From DAIDKA01 sp963726995 (GTDB lineage: Bacteria; Pseudomonadota; Gammaproteobacteria; Steroidobacterales; Steroidobacteraceae), in the NCBI GenBank assembly GCA_963726995.1, contig CAVSEP010000007.1, forward strand, positions 186,001 through 250,000: a stretch of 64,000 nucleotides of DNA, in the 5' to 3' direction. Positions 54,571 to 64,000 of this stretch are shown one piece after another (positions within the stretch are counted from its first letter, which is position 1; the number at the start of each line of letters is the position of its first letter). The notes beneath the pieces were generated by a model, which saw only the letters and a program-made list of their open reading frames with translations, was not told where the DNA came from and did no database searches. A program made the position numbers and the translations under genes.

Positions 54571-55314
54571 TTAGGATTTGTTGCGTTGCCGCACTACTTC
54601 ATAAAGCAGCATCCCCGCCGCGACGGACACGTTCAGGCTCTCCACCGACCCCAGCTGGGGCAGCCGCACCATATGGTCACAGGTCTGGCGGGTGAGCTGG
54701 CGCAATCCCGTCCCCTCGGCCCCCATGACCAGGACCGTGCCGCCCGTGAAGTCCACCTCGGCCGCCGCCTGGGGCGCATCGGCCGCCGCCCCGGTGACCC
54801 ACAGCTGAGCCTCCTTTAGGAGTTTCAGCGTGCGCACCAGATTGGTCACCGTGACCAGGGGTACGGACTCGGCCGCGCCCGCCGCCACCTTGCGCACCAC
54901 CGGCGTCAGCTGGGCGGCCCGATCCTTGGGCACGATCACGGCCAGGGCCCCGCAGGCATCGGCCGTTCGCAGGCAGGCCCCGAGGTTGTGGGGGTCCTGC
55001 ACGCCATCCAGGGCCAGCACCAGGGGGGCCGTCACTGCATCCAGTGCGCCCACCAGATCATCCTCGGACCAGGGGTCAAGCGGCAGCACCTGGGCGGCGA
55101 CTCCCTGGTGGCTCACATCCCCGAGCGCCTTCTGCAGCACCTGCGCATCCACCCGCTGCACCTTGGTGCCCTGGCCACGCGCCAGGGTCTCCAGCGCCCG
55201 CACGCGCGGATCATCACGCCGTTCGGCCAGCTGCAGTTCGAGCACTCGTTCCGGATGGCGCTTCAGCAGCGACTCCACGGCATGCAGTCCGTAAATCAGC
55301 TGGCTCTCGCTCAT
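54571..55314 (-). CDS. rlmB: 23S rRNA (guanosine(2251)-2'-O)-methyltransferase RlmB
   Basis: A 247-residue SPOUT methyltransferase. The N-terminal substrate-binding domain (about 1-75) starts LIYGLHAVESLLKRHPERV. The SpoU domain has LDGVQDPHNLGACLRTADA, GAEGTGLRQLTRQTCDHMVR and SVESLNVSVAAGMLLYE. Full length (E. coli 243). It overlaps rnr by four bases. Confidence 0.96.
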   Translation of the reverse strand: MSESQLIYGLHAVESLLKRHPERVLELQLAERRDDPRVRALETLARGQGTKVQRVDAQVLQKALGDVSHQGVAAQVLPLDPWSEDDLVGALDAVTAPLVLALDGVQDPHNLGACLRTADACGALAVIVPKDRAAQLTPVVRKVAAGAAESVPLVTVTNLVRTLKLLKEAQLWVTGAAADAPQAAAEVDFTGGTVLVMGAEGTGLRQLTRQTCDHMVRLPQLGSVESLNVSVAAGMLLYEVVRQRNKS

Positions 55315-57503
55315 CGGTGGCCGCGGCCACCGCGCTGTTCGCGGTGACCCTTGGCGTCCTTGGATGTCTTCGCGCCCTTCGGCGCCTTTTCTTCCACCGC
55401 CACGCTGCCGGGCTCGGGCACCAGGTCCAGATCGATCAGCCCCTCAATGGGATTCACGGAGGTCACGATCACGCGCACTTCGGTGCCGATGCGCAGGCTC
55501 CGGCCGGTGCGCACCGCGCGCCAGCCATGGCCGTGATCCTCCATCTGGTACTCATCGTCGCGCAGATTGTCCAGGTGCAGCAGTCCGTCGATCGCCACAT
55601 CGAGCAGCTGCACGAAGCAGCCGAACTCCACCACGGTCGTGATCAGGCCCCGAAAGGTCTGCCCGACCCGTTCACGCAGCCACACGCACTTGAGAAACGC
55701 GGAAACATAGCGATCCGACTCATCCGCGCGTTTCTCGAGGCGCGACAGCTCTTCACCCTGAAGACTCAGCGCCTCCTCGTCGTATTCGACACCGCTGCCA
55801 TCCTGCGCCGACACCAGGGCCTTGAGCGTGCGATGTACCACCAGGTCCGGATAGCGCCGGATGGGTGAGGTGAAATGCCCGTACTCGCCCAGGGCCAGTC
55901 CGAAATGTCCGATGTTGGTGGGCTGGTAGACGGCCTGGGGCATGGAGCGCACCACCAGGGATTCCACGAACGGCAATTCGGGAGTGCCCTTGAGGCGACG
56001 GGTAATGGCCTGAATGTCGCGCGGCTGGACGGTTTCGGGAATCTGCGCCTCGATGCCGAGCACCGTGAGCGTCGCCAGCAGCTTGTCGAGCTTCTCCTCA
56101 TCGGGCTTGGCATGAACCCGATACAGCGTCGGGGTCTTCGTATGGCCCAGTTCGCGCGCCACGGCCACGTTGGCCAGGATCATGCACTCCTCGATCAGCT
56201 TGTGCGCCTCGACGCGGGCGTGCAGCGTGACGGCATGGATGCGCTGGCTCGCGTCGATGTCGAATTGCGCCTCCGGCGCATCGAAGTCCAGCGCGCCGCG
56301 GGCGCGGCGCGCCTTGACCAGCACGCGGTACACATCCACCAGCGGCATCAGGCGGTCCACCAGCGGGCCGATCTTTGCGCGCGCCTCGGGCTTGCCGTCC
56401 AGCAAGGCGTCCTGCGCCTGGTTGTAGGTGAGCCGCGCGGCCGAGCGCATCACCGCCGGATAGAACTTCGCGGCCTTCAGCGCGCCATGACGCGTGACCA
56501 CCATGTCGGCCGTCAGGCACAGACGGTCGACGTGCGGCGCCAGCGAGCACAGATGATCCGACAGACCCGGCGGCAGCATGGGAATGACCCGGGATGGAAA
56601 ATACACGGAAGTTCCGCGACGCAGGGCTTCCGTATCCAGCGCCGTGCCGGGGCGCACGTAGAAACTTACATCGGCGATGGCGACGATGAGCCGGAAGCCC
56701 TCCGCATGCGGTTCGGCATACACGGCGTCATCAAAATCACGGGCCGTCTCCCCGTCGATGGTGACCAACGGCAGCTCGCGCAAGTCGATGCGCCGCGCGC
56801 TCTCGCGCGCGTCCACCTGGCTCCCGTAGGCATCGGCCTCGGCGCTGACCTGCGGCGGGAAATCACTGGGCAGATCGAAGCGGGCGATGGCCGACTCGGT
56901 GGCCATCTCCACGGGACGCTCCGGATCCAGTCGGCGCGCCACGCGCGCCACCGGCATGGAAGTGGCGGTCGCGTGCCGCACGATGCTCGCGATCACCCAA
57001 TCCCCGTCCCGCGCACCTTCGAGTTCATTCAGGGAGGCGATGCAGCGCAGCTGCAGACGTCGGTCCGCGGCGATGATGGCGGCCTGACGGCCCTGGATTT
57101 CGACCGTGCCCAGGAACGCCTTGACGCCGCGTTCCAGGATCTCGTCGACCTCACCCAGCCAGCGATTGCTGGAATCACGCGCCAGACGCACCCGCACGCG
57201 ATCACCGTGCATGACACCGCGCATCTGGCCGGGCGGCAGGAACACGCTGTCCTTCAGCCCGAGCACCCGCACGAATCCGTAGCCGGCGCGATGGGCGCTG
57301 ACCGTGCCCTCGGCGCTGTCGCCGGCACGCAGCTTGAGGGCCGCCTCGCCCGCCTTGGCACCGCCCGCGCGGCGCGCCGCCCCGCCAGGCTTGCGCTCAG
57401 CGCTCGCGTGACTGCTGCGCTTGGCGCCGTGAGCGGCGCTGGCAATGGCCTTGGGCCCGCCCTGCGTTCTGCGTTTGCCGAATTGTCCTCTGCGACTGCT
57501 CAA
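55311..57503 (-). CDS. rnr: Ribonuclease R
   Basis: A 730-residue 3'-5' exoribonuclease that degrades structured RNA. Cold-shock domains cover about 70-220. The RNB catalytic domain (about 240-570) has LVTIDGETARDFDDAVYAE (catalytic Asp cluster), and the S1 domain covers about 630-710 (FRGLITTVVEFGCFVQL). E. coli RNase R is longer (813) with an N-terminal HTH; here the first 60 residues are a basic, Gly/Ala/Lys/Arg-rich tail instead. The start is TTG at 57503 with GGGAG eight bases upstream. ATGA overlap with rlmB. Confidence 0.95.
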   Translation of the reverse strand: MSSRRGQFGKRRTQGGPKAIASAAHGAKRSSHASAERKPGGAARRAGGAKAGEAALKLRAGDSAEGTVSAHRAGYGFVRVLGLKDSVFLPPGQMRGVMHGDRVRVRLARDSSNRWLGEVDEILERGVKAFLGTVEIQGRQAAIIAADRRLQLRCIASLNELEGARDGDWVIASIVRHATATSMPVARVARRLDPERPVEMATESAIARFDLPSDFPPQVSAEADAYGSQVDARESARRIDLRELPLVTIDGETARDFDDAVYAEPHAEGFRLIVAIADVSFYVRPGTALDTEALRRGTSVYFPSRVIPMLPPGLSDHLCSLAPHVDRLCLTADMVVTRHGALKAAKFYPAVMRSAARLTYNQAQDALLDGKPEARAKIGPLVDRLMPLVDVYRVLVKARRARGALDFDAPEAQFDIDASQRIHAVTLHARVEAHKLIEECMILANVAVARELGHTKTPTLYRVHAKPDEEKLDKLLATLTVLGIEAQIPETVQPRDIQAITRRLKGTPELPFVESLVVRSMPQAVYQPTNIGHFGLALGEYGHFTSPIRRYPDLVVHRTLKALVSAQDGSGVEYDEEALSLQGEELSRLEKRADESDRYVSAFLKCVWLRERVGQTFRGLITTVVEFGCFVQLLDVAIDGLLHLDNLRDDEYQMEDHGHGWRAVRTGRSLRIGTEVRVIVTSVNPIEGLIDLDLVPEPGSVAVEEKAPKGAKTSKDAKGHREQRGGRGHR

Positions 57504-57578
57504 TTGACAGCTCCCGAAGCCGTGCGTACATTGCGCCGCTCCCTAGAGCCATTGGCTCGCGAGGGTGTCCGGCTCCCT

Positions 57579-57663
<85 letters not shown>

Positions 57664-57766
57664 TTAATTTCCTCTAGATTTCAATAGCTTATTTGCATAG
57701 TCGGCCCGATTTACCGAGCCGGAATGCGCGCGATCTGCGGCGCACTATAGAGGAGGAACCCGCGCC

Positions 57767-58411
57767 ATGCTTGGCAAGCCGCTGGATGCGCAGGATCTGG
57801 ACGCCATTGCCACGGGCACGCTCGCGCACTACGCAGAGCGCGCCACGCAGTTCGAGGCCGGCACTCGCGATCACAACGTCAGTCAGAACATCGCGGCGCT
57901 GCTGCGGCATATCCAGGGCGAGGCGCCCTTCGCCATTCTTGATTTCGGCTGCGGGCCGGGCCGGGACCTGGCGAGCTTCAGCGGACTCGGCCACGTAGCC
58001 GTCGGGCTCGAGGGAACAACCGCCTTTGCGCAGATGGCGCATGCCCAGACCGGGTGCGAGATCCTGCAGCAGGACTTCCTGAAGCTCGATCTTCCCGCCG
58101 CACGCTTCGACGGCATCTTTGCCAATGCCTCGTTGTTTCACGTGCCCTCCCAGGAGCTGCCGCGCGTGCTGCGCGAATTGCACGCCGCGCTCAAGCCCGG
58201 CGGCGTGCTGTTCAGCTCCAATCCGCGCGGCGAGAACGAGGAAGGCTGGAATCGCGGGCGCTACGGGGCCTATCACGACCTGGATTCCTGGCGACGGTAC
58301 CTCGCCGGTGCCGGCTTCGCGGAACTCGAGCACTACTACCGGCCAACGGGTTTGCCGCGCGAACAGCAACCGTGGCTGGCGAGCGTGTGGCGCAAGGCAT
58401 CGCGTGGCTGA
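57767..58411 (+). CDS. Class I SAM-dependent methyltransferase
   Basis: A 214-residue methyltransferase. SAM motif I is ILDFGCGPGRDLA; motif II VAVGLEGTTAFAQ; then DFLKLDLPAARFDGIFANAS and LRELHAALKPGGVLFSSNPR (motif III-like). The sequence is like the UbiE/type-11 group of unknown targets. ATG at 57767 is preceded by GAGGAGG. Substrate not predictable. Convergent with the following orphan gene. Confidence 0.9.
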   Translation: MLGKPLDAQDLDAIATGTLAHYAERATQFEAGTRDHNVSQNIAALLRHIQGEAPFAILDFGCGPGRDLASFSGLGHVAVGLEGTTAFAQMAHAQTGCEILQQDFLKLDLPAARFDGIFANASLFHVPSQELPRVLRELHAALKPGGVLFSSNPRGENEEGWNRGRYGAYHDLDSWRRYLAGAGFAELEHYYRPTGLPREQQPWLASVWRKASRG

Positions 58412-58427
58412 CCGCCACTGACTCGAG

Positions 58428-58979
58428 TCAGCTGCCCTTGACCTTTTCTTTGCTGACGGCCGCGTACTGTTGGGTAAGTGCGTCAAATTCGACCGCCGCC
58501 TGGTGCAGCTGCGGGTCGCTGTGGATGAGCTCTTCCAGGCGCCGCTTGTATCCGCGCCCTCTCAAATAGATCAGATTGGCAGCCGGTATCGTCGCGTAGC
58601 CGTCAAAAAATCCCTGCGTCTCCTGCTCATTCGCGTCGTTGACGAAACGTGGCGTACAGACATGGTGGACGGTATAGGAGGTGGAGCGCCGTTCATCTGT
58701 GCAGCGCGTCTCGTATCCCGGCACGGTGTTCACCTTGTTGAACAGATCATAGAAATTGTCTACCGCCTTGTTGATCTCCTGGCGCAATCGGTTCAACTTC
58801 AACTTGTGGGCCTCGACCGTGACCTCCGTCACGGCATCCTGCGCGCCGCCATCGGGGACCTGGGAAGTTGCGCTGCCGTTGTCAGGGTCCGCGCCGACCG
58901 CGAAGGCCGCCGAGACAAACCAGGAACCGCAGAGCAACGCGAGCAGCGCCGCTCGCTTGCCGCCATGTCCGTTACCCAT
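58428..58979 (-). CDS. Secreted protein, unknown function
   Basis: A 183-residue protein with a signal peptide (about 1-28; KRAALLALLCGSWFVSAAFA). The mature protein begins with a Gly/Asp-rich stretch, then a helical region about 60-90 (KLNRLRQEINKAVDNFYDLF). A cysteine pair, ETRCTDE and HHVCTP, likely forms a disulfide. No known family is recognised. It stands alone, 86 bases from fghA on the same strand. Confidence 0.7.
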   Translation of the reverse strand: MGNGHGGKRAALLALLCGSWFVSAAFAVGADPDNGSATSQVPDGGAQDAVTEVTVEAHKLKLNRLRQEINKAVDNFYDLFNKVNTVPGYETRCTDERRSTSYTVHHVCTPRFVNDANEQETQGFFDGYATIPAANLIYLRGRGYKRRLEELIHSDPQLHQAAVEFDALTQQYAAVSKEKVKGS

Positions 58980-59065
58980 GGAATTCCCTCCGGATCAGAA
59001 CCCGATTCTAATGCGCGGGCAGCAGCCCATTCATTAACGAATCATTAACGACGGCGGCCGTGCCC

Positions 59066-59914
59066 TCAAGCCAGAGCCGCCGCATGAAAGCGCAGATGTT
59101 CCTCGACGAACGTCGAGATGAAGTAGTAGCCGTGGTCATAACCGGCGTGACGGCGCAGCCGCAGCGGCTGGCCGGAGGCGGCGCAGGCGGCCTCGAAGAG
59201 CTCCGGCAGCAGCTGCGACTGGTGCAGAAACTTGTCCGCGAGCCCCTGGTCGATCAGGATCTCGGGAAACAGGGCTCTTCCGGCGGCGCTCATCAGCTCG
59301 ACCGCGTCGTAGGCCTTCCAGGCCGAGGGATCCTCACCGAGGTAGCGCGGCAGGGCCTTGCGGCCCCAGGCGCAACGCGTGGGCGAGCAGATGGGCGCAA
59401 AGGCGGACACGGACTTGAAGACTCCGGGGTTGCGCAGCGCCAGTACCAGCGCCCCGTGCCCACCCATCGAGTGACCGAAGATCCCCAGTCGATCCGGGTC
59501 CGCGGGAAAATCGGCGAGCACGACTTCGCGCAGCTCCTCGAGCAGGTAGTCGTACATGCGATAGAACCCGGCCCAGGGCTGCTGCGTCGCGTTCAGATAG
59601 AAGCCGGCGCCGGCGCCGAATTCCCAGTCATCCGCCTCCCCGGCGATTCCGGTATTGCGGGGACTGGTGTCGCAGGTGACCACCATCACTCCCAGCTGCG
59701 CCGCCAGGCGCTGGAAGCCGGCCTTGATGACGGCGGTCTCCTCGGTGCAGGTCAGTCCCGCCAGGTAAAACAGTGTCGGCACCGGCCGCGTGGCGGCCTG
59801 CGGCGGCCGGAATACACCGAAGCGCATCGGCAGTCCGATGATGCGCGACTGGTGACGGTAGAAGCCCTGCGTGCCCTCGAAGCAGCGCTGTTCGCTTAAG
59901 GTCTCAATACTCAA
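59066..59914 (-). CDS. fghA: S-formylglutathione hydrolase
   Basis: A 282-residue alpha/beta hydrolase that releases formate and glutathione, the last step of glutathione-dependent formaldehyde oxidation. Nucleophile Ser is in IFGHSMGGHGAL, the acid Asp in ILIDQGLAD, and the base His in AGYDHGYYFIS. LFYLAGLTCTEETAVIKAG is a family block. Length matches FrmB/FghA (about 280). It follows frmA by 11 bases. Confidence 0.96.
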   Translation of the reverse strand: MSIETLSEQRCFEGTQGFYRHQSRIIGLPMRFGVFRPPQAATRPVPTLFYLAGLTCTEETAVIKAGFQRLAAQLGVMVVTCDTSPRNTGIAGEADDWEFGAGAGFYLNATQQPWAGFYRMYDYLLEELREVVLADFPADPDRLGIFGHSMGGHGALVLALRNPGVFKSVSAFAPICSPTRCAWGRKALPRYLGEDPSAWKAYDAVELMSAAGRALFPEILIDQGLADKFLHQSQLLPELFEAACAASGQPLRLRRHAGYDHGYYFISTFVEEHLRFHAAALA

Positions 59915-59925
59915 GAGCGAGCGCT

Positions 59926-61035
<1,110 letters not shown>

Positions 61036-61039
61036 GCGC

Positions 61040-61615
61040 TCAACCCTTCAGCACGCCGGAGGCCTTGGCGATGTGAGTCGCGATGTAGTCCATCAGCGGC
61101 GGCGACAGACAGTCATAGGGCTCCAGCTTCAATTCGCGCAGGCGGCTGCGCACCGCGCCCATCTGCGCGGGATCCGCGCCGGACTCGATGATCGAGGAGA
61201 CGAAGGCGGCGAATTCCGGGGGCGACCAGCCGCTTTGCGGCGAGAGTTCCGTGTGGATGAAATCCAGCCCATAGAAAGGATGGCCGTTCTTTTCGATGCG
61301 GCCGTACATATGGGTGCCGCAGACCTTGCAGGCATGGCGCTGGATGGTGGCGCTGGCATCGACAATGCCCAGCTTATCGCCATTCTTGGTCACGCTGACC
61401 TTGTCACGCGGCACGACGGCCACCACGGCGAACAATGCGCCCTTCGGCTTCCAGCACTTGGTACAGCCGCAGGCATGATTGTGCGCGGACTGCGCCTTGA
61501 CGGAAACCTCAACGGGGTTCTGGCTGCACTTGCACACCAGGGTGCCGCCGGCGAAGTCCTTGGCCGCGGGCTTTGAACCGTTGTCCACTGCAGGATGAAT
61601 GGAGACCGTGGCCAT
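61040..61615 (-). CDS. gfa: S-(hydroxymethyl)glutathione synthase (glutathione-dependent formaldehyde-activating enzyme)
   Basis: A 191-residue GFA enzyme that speeds the combination of formaldehyde and glutathione. Zinc cysteines are visible in LVCKCSQNP, ACGCTKCWKPKGA and ACKVCGTHM; PFYGLDFIHTELS is typical. The start ATG at 61615 is chosen because MATVSIHPAVDNGSKPA fits the family N-terminus (longer reading rejected). First gene of gfa-frmA-fghA, a complete formaldehyde-to-formate route. Confidence 0.96.
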   Translation of the reverse strand: MATVSIHPAVDNGSKPAAKDFAGGTLVCKCSQNPVEVSVKAQSAHNHACGCTKCWKPKGALFAVVAVVPRDKVSVTKNGDKLGIVDASATIQRHACKVCGTHMYGRIEKNGHPFYGLDFIHTELSPQSGWSPPEFAAFVSSIIESGADPAQMGAVRSRLRELKLEPYDCLSPPLMDYIATHIAKASGVLKG

Positions 61616-61756
61616 GGGGGCGACCCTCTTGTGATTGGGGACCGGAGTATAGAGCATCCCCCGCGCGGCCCGCATCGCCCCGGGCGTCACAGGATTGCGG
61701 CGCGCCGGGAGCTCACGCAGACTCGCCGCCTTCGCCCCGAAAGCCAGGAGAGGATT

Positions 61757-62179
61757 GTGGCAACGCAAGTGGAACTGTCCGGGGGCTGCCTGTGCGGCGC
61801 CATTCGCTACCGCATCGTGGGTGCTCCGGTCTTCGTCGGCCAGTGCTACTGCAAGGACTGCCAGAAGGCCACCGGTACCGGGCACTCGACTGTCATTGGC
61901 GTGCCGGAGACGCAGCTGCGCATCGAGGGCAAGCCCGCCGTCTACGTCAGCCGGGGCAGCTCCGGCGGTCAGGTCCAGCGGCACTTCTGCCCGCTGTGCG
62001 CCGGTCGATTGTTCACCGCTGCCGAGTCCGCCGGTCCGCTACGCATGGTGCAGGCCGGGTCGCTCGATGATCCCAATGTGGTGACTCCCACCGTTGCGGT
62101 GTTCGTCAAGGATGCACTCAGCTGGGATCGGATCGACCCGTCGCTGGCGCAATTCGAGCGCATGCCGCCCGCCTCGTGA
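61757..62179 (+). CDS. GFA-domain (CENP-V/DUF636) family protein
   Basis: A 140-residue zinc-binding protein of the GFA fold: SGGCLCGAIRYR, VGQCYCKDCQKATG (second cysteine set) and RHFCPLCAGRLF (Ala where most have Gly-Ser). Substrate unknown; its relation to Gfa is by fold. The start is GTG at 61757, five bases after AGGAGAGG. Divergent from gfa with a 141-base gap, a shared promoter region. A longer frame from 61595 is unlikely. Confidence 0.9.
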   Translation: MATQVELSGGCLCGAIRYRIVGAPVFVGQCYCKDCQKATGTGHSTVIGVPETQLRIEGKPAVYVSRGSSGGQVQRHFCPLCAGRLFTAAESAGPLRMVQAGSLDDPNVVTPTVAVFVKDALSWDRIDPSLAQFERMPPAS

Positions 62180-62274
62180 GGCGGCGCCGATTTAACCGCA
62201 GGGCGGCAGGATTCGCGCCTGCGCGCCGGTCATGGCAGGATGCTCGTCAACGGCCACGACTTCAGTTCTTCGCC

Positions 62275-62886
62275 ATGTCGCCTCATCCCTCCCGCCCCTG
62301 CGACCGCTCAGTGCGTATCGCGCCGCACCAATCGCGGGCGCTGTGGCTGATGGTGCCCGCCCTGCTCCTGTCCGGATGCACCCTGGGCTTCTGGAACTAC
62401 CAGCAAATCGAAGCTCCCCAGGCCCAGTACGTCCAGGTGAACTGCGATGGCAGTGATGGACCGCCGAAGCTCGCCTTCTATCCCTTCCATGAGATCTCCA
62501 TTGGGGTCGCCGTCAGTCCGCTGGACCTGCGCCTGCGAACCCCTCGCGGCGTACACGCCCACTTGGACGGGGATTCGGTGCAGGTGAGCGGCCACACCGC
62601 CAAGGGTGAGGCACTGGACGTGACCATCAAGCTGAAGACCGCAACGCAGGCGAGTGATGCGGGCCGGCTATCGGAAGTACGGTTCGAGGAGCGGCACGAC
62701 GGCAGCTGGCAACCCGGCAGCATCTCGGCGGATGCCCAGATCGATACCCTGACCGCGGGCACCATCCTGCTGCCGCCGATCACCATCGATGGCACCAGCT
62801 GGCCCGCCCAGACCCTGCCTTTCACCCGCAAGGTCTACTCGCAGGTCATGAAGCCGAACTCGGCCTGCTCGGCGCCCCAACTCTGA
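62275..62886 (+). CDS. Lipoprotein, unknown function
   Basis: A 203-residue protein. The ATG at 62275 gives an N-terminal segment ending in lipobox LLLSGC (Cys about 34). The mature domain looks beta-rich (VQVNCDGSDGPPKLAFYPFH, GDSVQVSGHTAKGEALDVTI) and has one further cysteine pair. No family recognised. It lies between the GFA-fold gene and the EamA exporter, all on the plus strand. Confidence 0.75.
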   Translation: MSPHPSRPCDRSVRIAPHQSRALWLMVPALLLSGCTLGFWNYQQIEAPQAQYVQVNCDGSDGPPKLAFYPFHEISIGVAVSPLDLRLRTPRGVHAHLDGDSVQVSGHTAKGEALDVTIKLKTATQASDAGRLSEVRFEERHDGSWQPGSISADAQIDTLTAGTILLPPITIDGTSWPAQTLPFTRKVYSQVMKPNSACSAPQL

Positions 62887-62908
62887 TCGTCCGGACAGCG
62901 CCGATCTC

Positions 62909-63814
62909 GTGCCAGTTCCCGCCACTTCTCCCCCGCGACCGTCGCTGTCGGCCATCGCGGCCTGCCTGCTGGCCGTCTACATTCTGTGGGGCACGACTTA
63001 CTACGCCATCAAGGTGGCCATCAGCGGCTTTCCGACCTTCTTCTTCGTCGGCACGCGCTTCATTGTCGCCGGAGGCCTGATCCTGCTGTGGCAGGTGCTG
63101 CGCGGCGCACCCCTGCCCAGCTGGCCGCAATGGCGCAATGCAGCCCTGATCGGCTGTCTGCTGCTGCTGGCCGGCAACGGCACGGTGGCCATGGGCGAAC
63201 AGTGGGTCAGCTCAGGCGCGGCCGTTGCATTGACCACCTGCGTGCCGCTGGCTGCGGCGGCCTGGTCCTGTCTGTTCGGCGAACGCCCCGCCCGGCTGGA
63301 ATGGCTGGCCATGGCGGTGGGTACGGCCGGCATTGCCACCATGCTGCTGGGTCATGATCTGCAGGCCAGCCTGCTGGGAGTGGCGGTGATTCTGGGAGGC
63401 AACATCTGCTGGTCCCTGGGCACGGTGCTGGCGCGGCGCCTGGATGTGCCCCCCGGGGCCACGGGCTTTGGTGCGGAAATGTTTTGCGCCGGCATCGCCG
63501 GCTTCCTGGTCAGCGCCCTGGCGCACGAGCCCTGGACCCTCTCCAACGCGCTGCGTCCCTGGGCAGCGTGGGGGTATCTGGTGGTGTTTGGATCGCTGAT
63601 CGGTTTTTCGGCCTTTCGATTTCTGGTCGAACGGGTGTCGGCGACGCTGGCCACCTCCTATGCCTACGTGAATCCGCCGGTGGCCCTGTTCGTCGGCTGG
63701 TGGCTGGGCCATGAACGTTTCTCCGCGCCGCTGCTGCTGGGCCTGCCCATCGTCCTGGGCGCCGTGGGTCTGCAGACCTGGGCGCACGCCCGCGCGTACG
63801 CCCGGGCGACCTAG
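62909..63814 (+). CDS. EamA/DMT-family exporter
   Basis: A 301-residue membrane protein with about ten helices in two EamA repeats. VYILWGTTYYAIKVAI starts the first repeat, GNICWSLGTVLARRLD the second; SYAYVNPPVALFVGWWLGHE is the typical helix-9 signature. It resembles YedA-type exporters; substrate unknown. The start is GTG at 62909. Its stop overlaps the DUF3443 stop on the other strand by three bases. Confidence 0.92.
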   Translation: MPVPATSPPRPSLSAIAACLLAVYILWGTTYYAIKVAISGFPTFFFVGTRFIVAGGLILLWQVLRGAPLPSWPQWRNAALIGCLLLLAGNGTVAMGEQWVSSGAAVALTTCVPLAAAAWSCLFGERPARLEWLAMAVGTAGIATMLLGHDLQASLLGVAVILGGNICWSLGTVLARRLDVPPGATGFGAEMFCAGIAGFLVSALAHEPWTLSNALRPWAAWGYLVVFGSLIGFSAFRFLVERVSATLATSYAYVNPPVALFVGWWLGHERFSAPLLLGLPIVLGAVGLQTWAHARAYARAT

Positions 63815-64000
63815 AACGCGAAGTAAGGACCGTTGGTGCCGCCGGCGTTGGTGTGTTCCATGGCGGTGTAGACGATGCGTCCGTAGTAGAACGGCAGCCC
63901 CCAGGCGAAGGTCGAGCCACCGGACGAGCCGGCGCCGCCGCCGAGATTGCTGAATGCCGCAAAGGTCTGATTGGCGGAAAACAGGTTGAAGGCATTGCCA
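63811..64000 (-). CDS. DUF3443 family protein, C-terminal end (5' end outside window)
   Basis: The visible 62 residues read NAFNLFSANQTFAAFSN, then GSSGGSTFAWGLPFYYGRI and finally GPYFAF at the stop (complement 63811-63813). This block is the DUF3443 C-terminus, seen in secreted or periplasmic proteins of several proteobacteria. The rest of the gene lies beyond the window. Confidence 0.8.
   Translation of the reverse strand, partial: GNAFNLFSANQTFAAFSNLGGGAGSSGGSTFAWGLPFYYGRIVYTAMEHTNAGGTNGPYFAF

Noticed and set aside
61595..61756. A longer start for the GFA-family protein
   Set aside because: The upstream residues are Arg/Pro-rich and overlap the gfa start; AGGAGAGG precedes the GTG at 61757.

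Overview
The window is high-GC chromosomal DNA from a gammaproteobacterium. The gene set fits a Xanthomonadales/Nevskiales/Steroidobacter-like lineage: rpsP-rimM-trmD-rplS, rpsF-rpsR-rplI-dnaB-alr, dapA-gcvR-prxQ-phoH-bepA, a complete Mla system, and a SUF (not ISC) operon with SufU and SufT. This placement is inferred from gene content, not from a phylogeny. No insertion sequence, prophage, integrase or CRISPR array was seen. Genes are packed tightly, often with ATGA stop/start overlaps, and no gene-free stretch exceeds about 260 bases.

Layout. 0-7 kb: an unrecognised coiled-coil protein, a DUF1249 gene, orn, rsgA, recR-ebfC-dnaX, the 4.5S SRP RNA, tRNA-Ser(GGA), a very short BamC-like lipoprotein and dapA. 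7-17 kb: gcvR, prxQ, a PIN-PhoH ATPase, bepA, mlaA with an amino-acid permease, and mlaFEDCB on the opposite strand. 17-25 kb: class I aldolase, then an Rrf2 regulator followed by sufB-C-D-S-U-T, a Rieske ferredoxin and an MTHFR-fold protein. 25-37 kb is the accessory part: orphan secreted proteins, a membrane HTH-TPR regulator coupled to a secreted beta-helix protein, an ECF sigma/anti-sigma/metallophosphoesterase/cupredoxin module with two matching promoters, and a flavin monooxygenase-tannase pair. 37-48 kb: putA, yhhQ, hslR, sppA, the rplS-trmD-rimM-rpsP operon, ffh, a CorB-type transporter and radA. 49-58 kb: PP2C phosphatase and FHA protein, alr, dnaB, rplI, rpsR, rpsF, rlmB, rnr and tRNA-Leu(CAG). 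58-64 kb: a methyltransferase, an orphan secreted protein, the glutathione-dependent formaldehyde operon (gfa-frmA-fghA), a divergent GFA-fold paralogue, a lipoprotein, an EamA exporter and the tail of a DUF3443 gene.

Most notable: (1) ribosomal protein bS18 (rpsR) has a glycine/tyrosine low-complexity N-terminal extension of about 54 residues, translated from the ATGA overlap with rpsF; (2) the ECF module has two copies of one promoter (GATGGAATAAA, exactly 15 bases, GTCT), one before the sigma gene and one before its metallophosphoesterase-cupredoxin genes; (3) the lipoprotein after dapA looks like only the unstructured lasso of BamC; (4) recR, sufS and ffh each carry one single-base frameshift in otherwise intact sequence, which I read as assembly errors rather than gene death.
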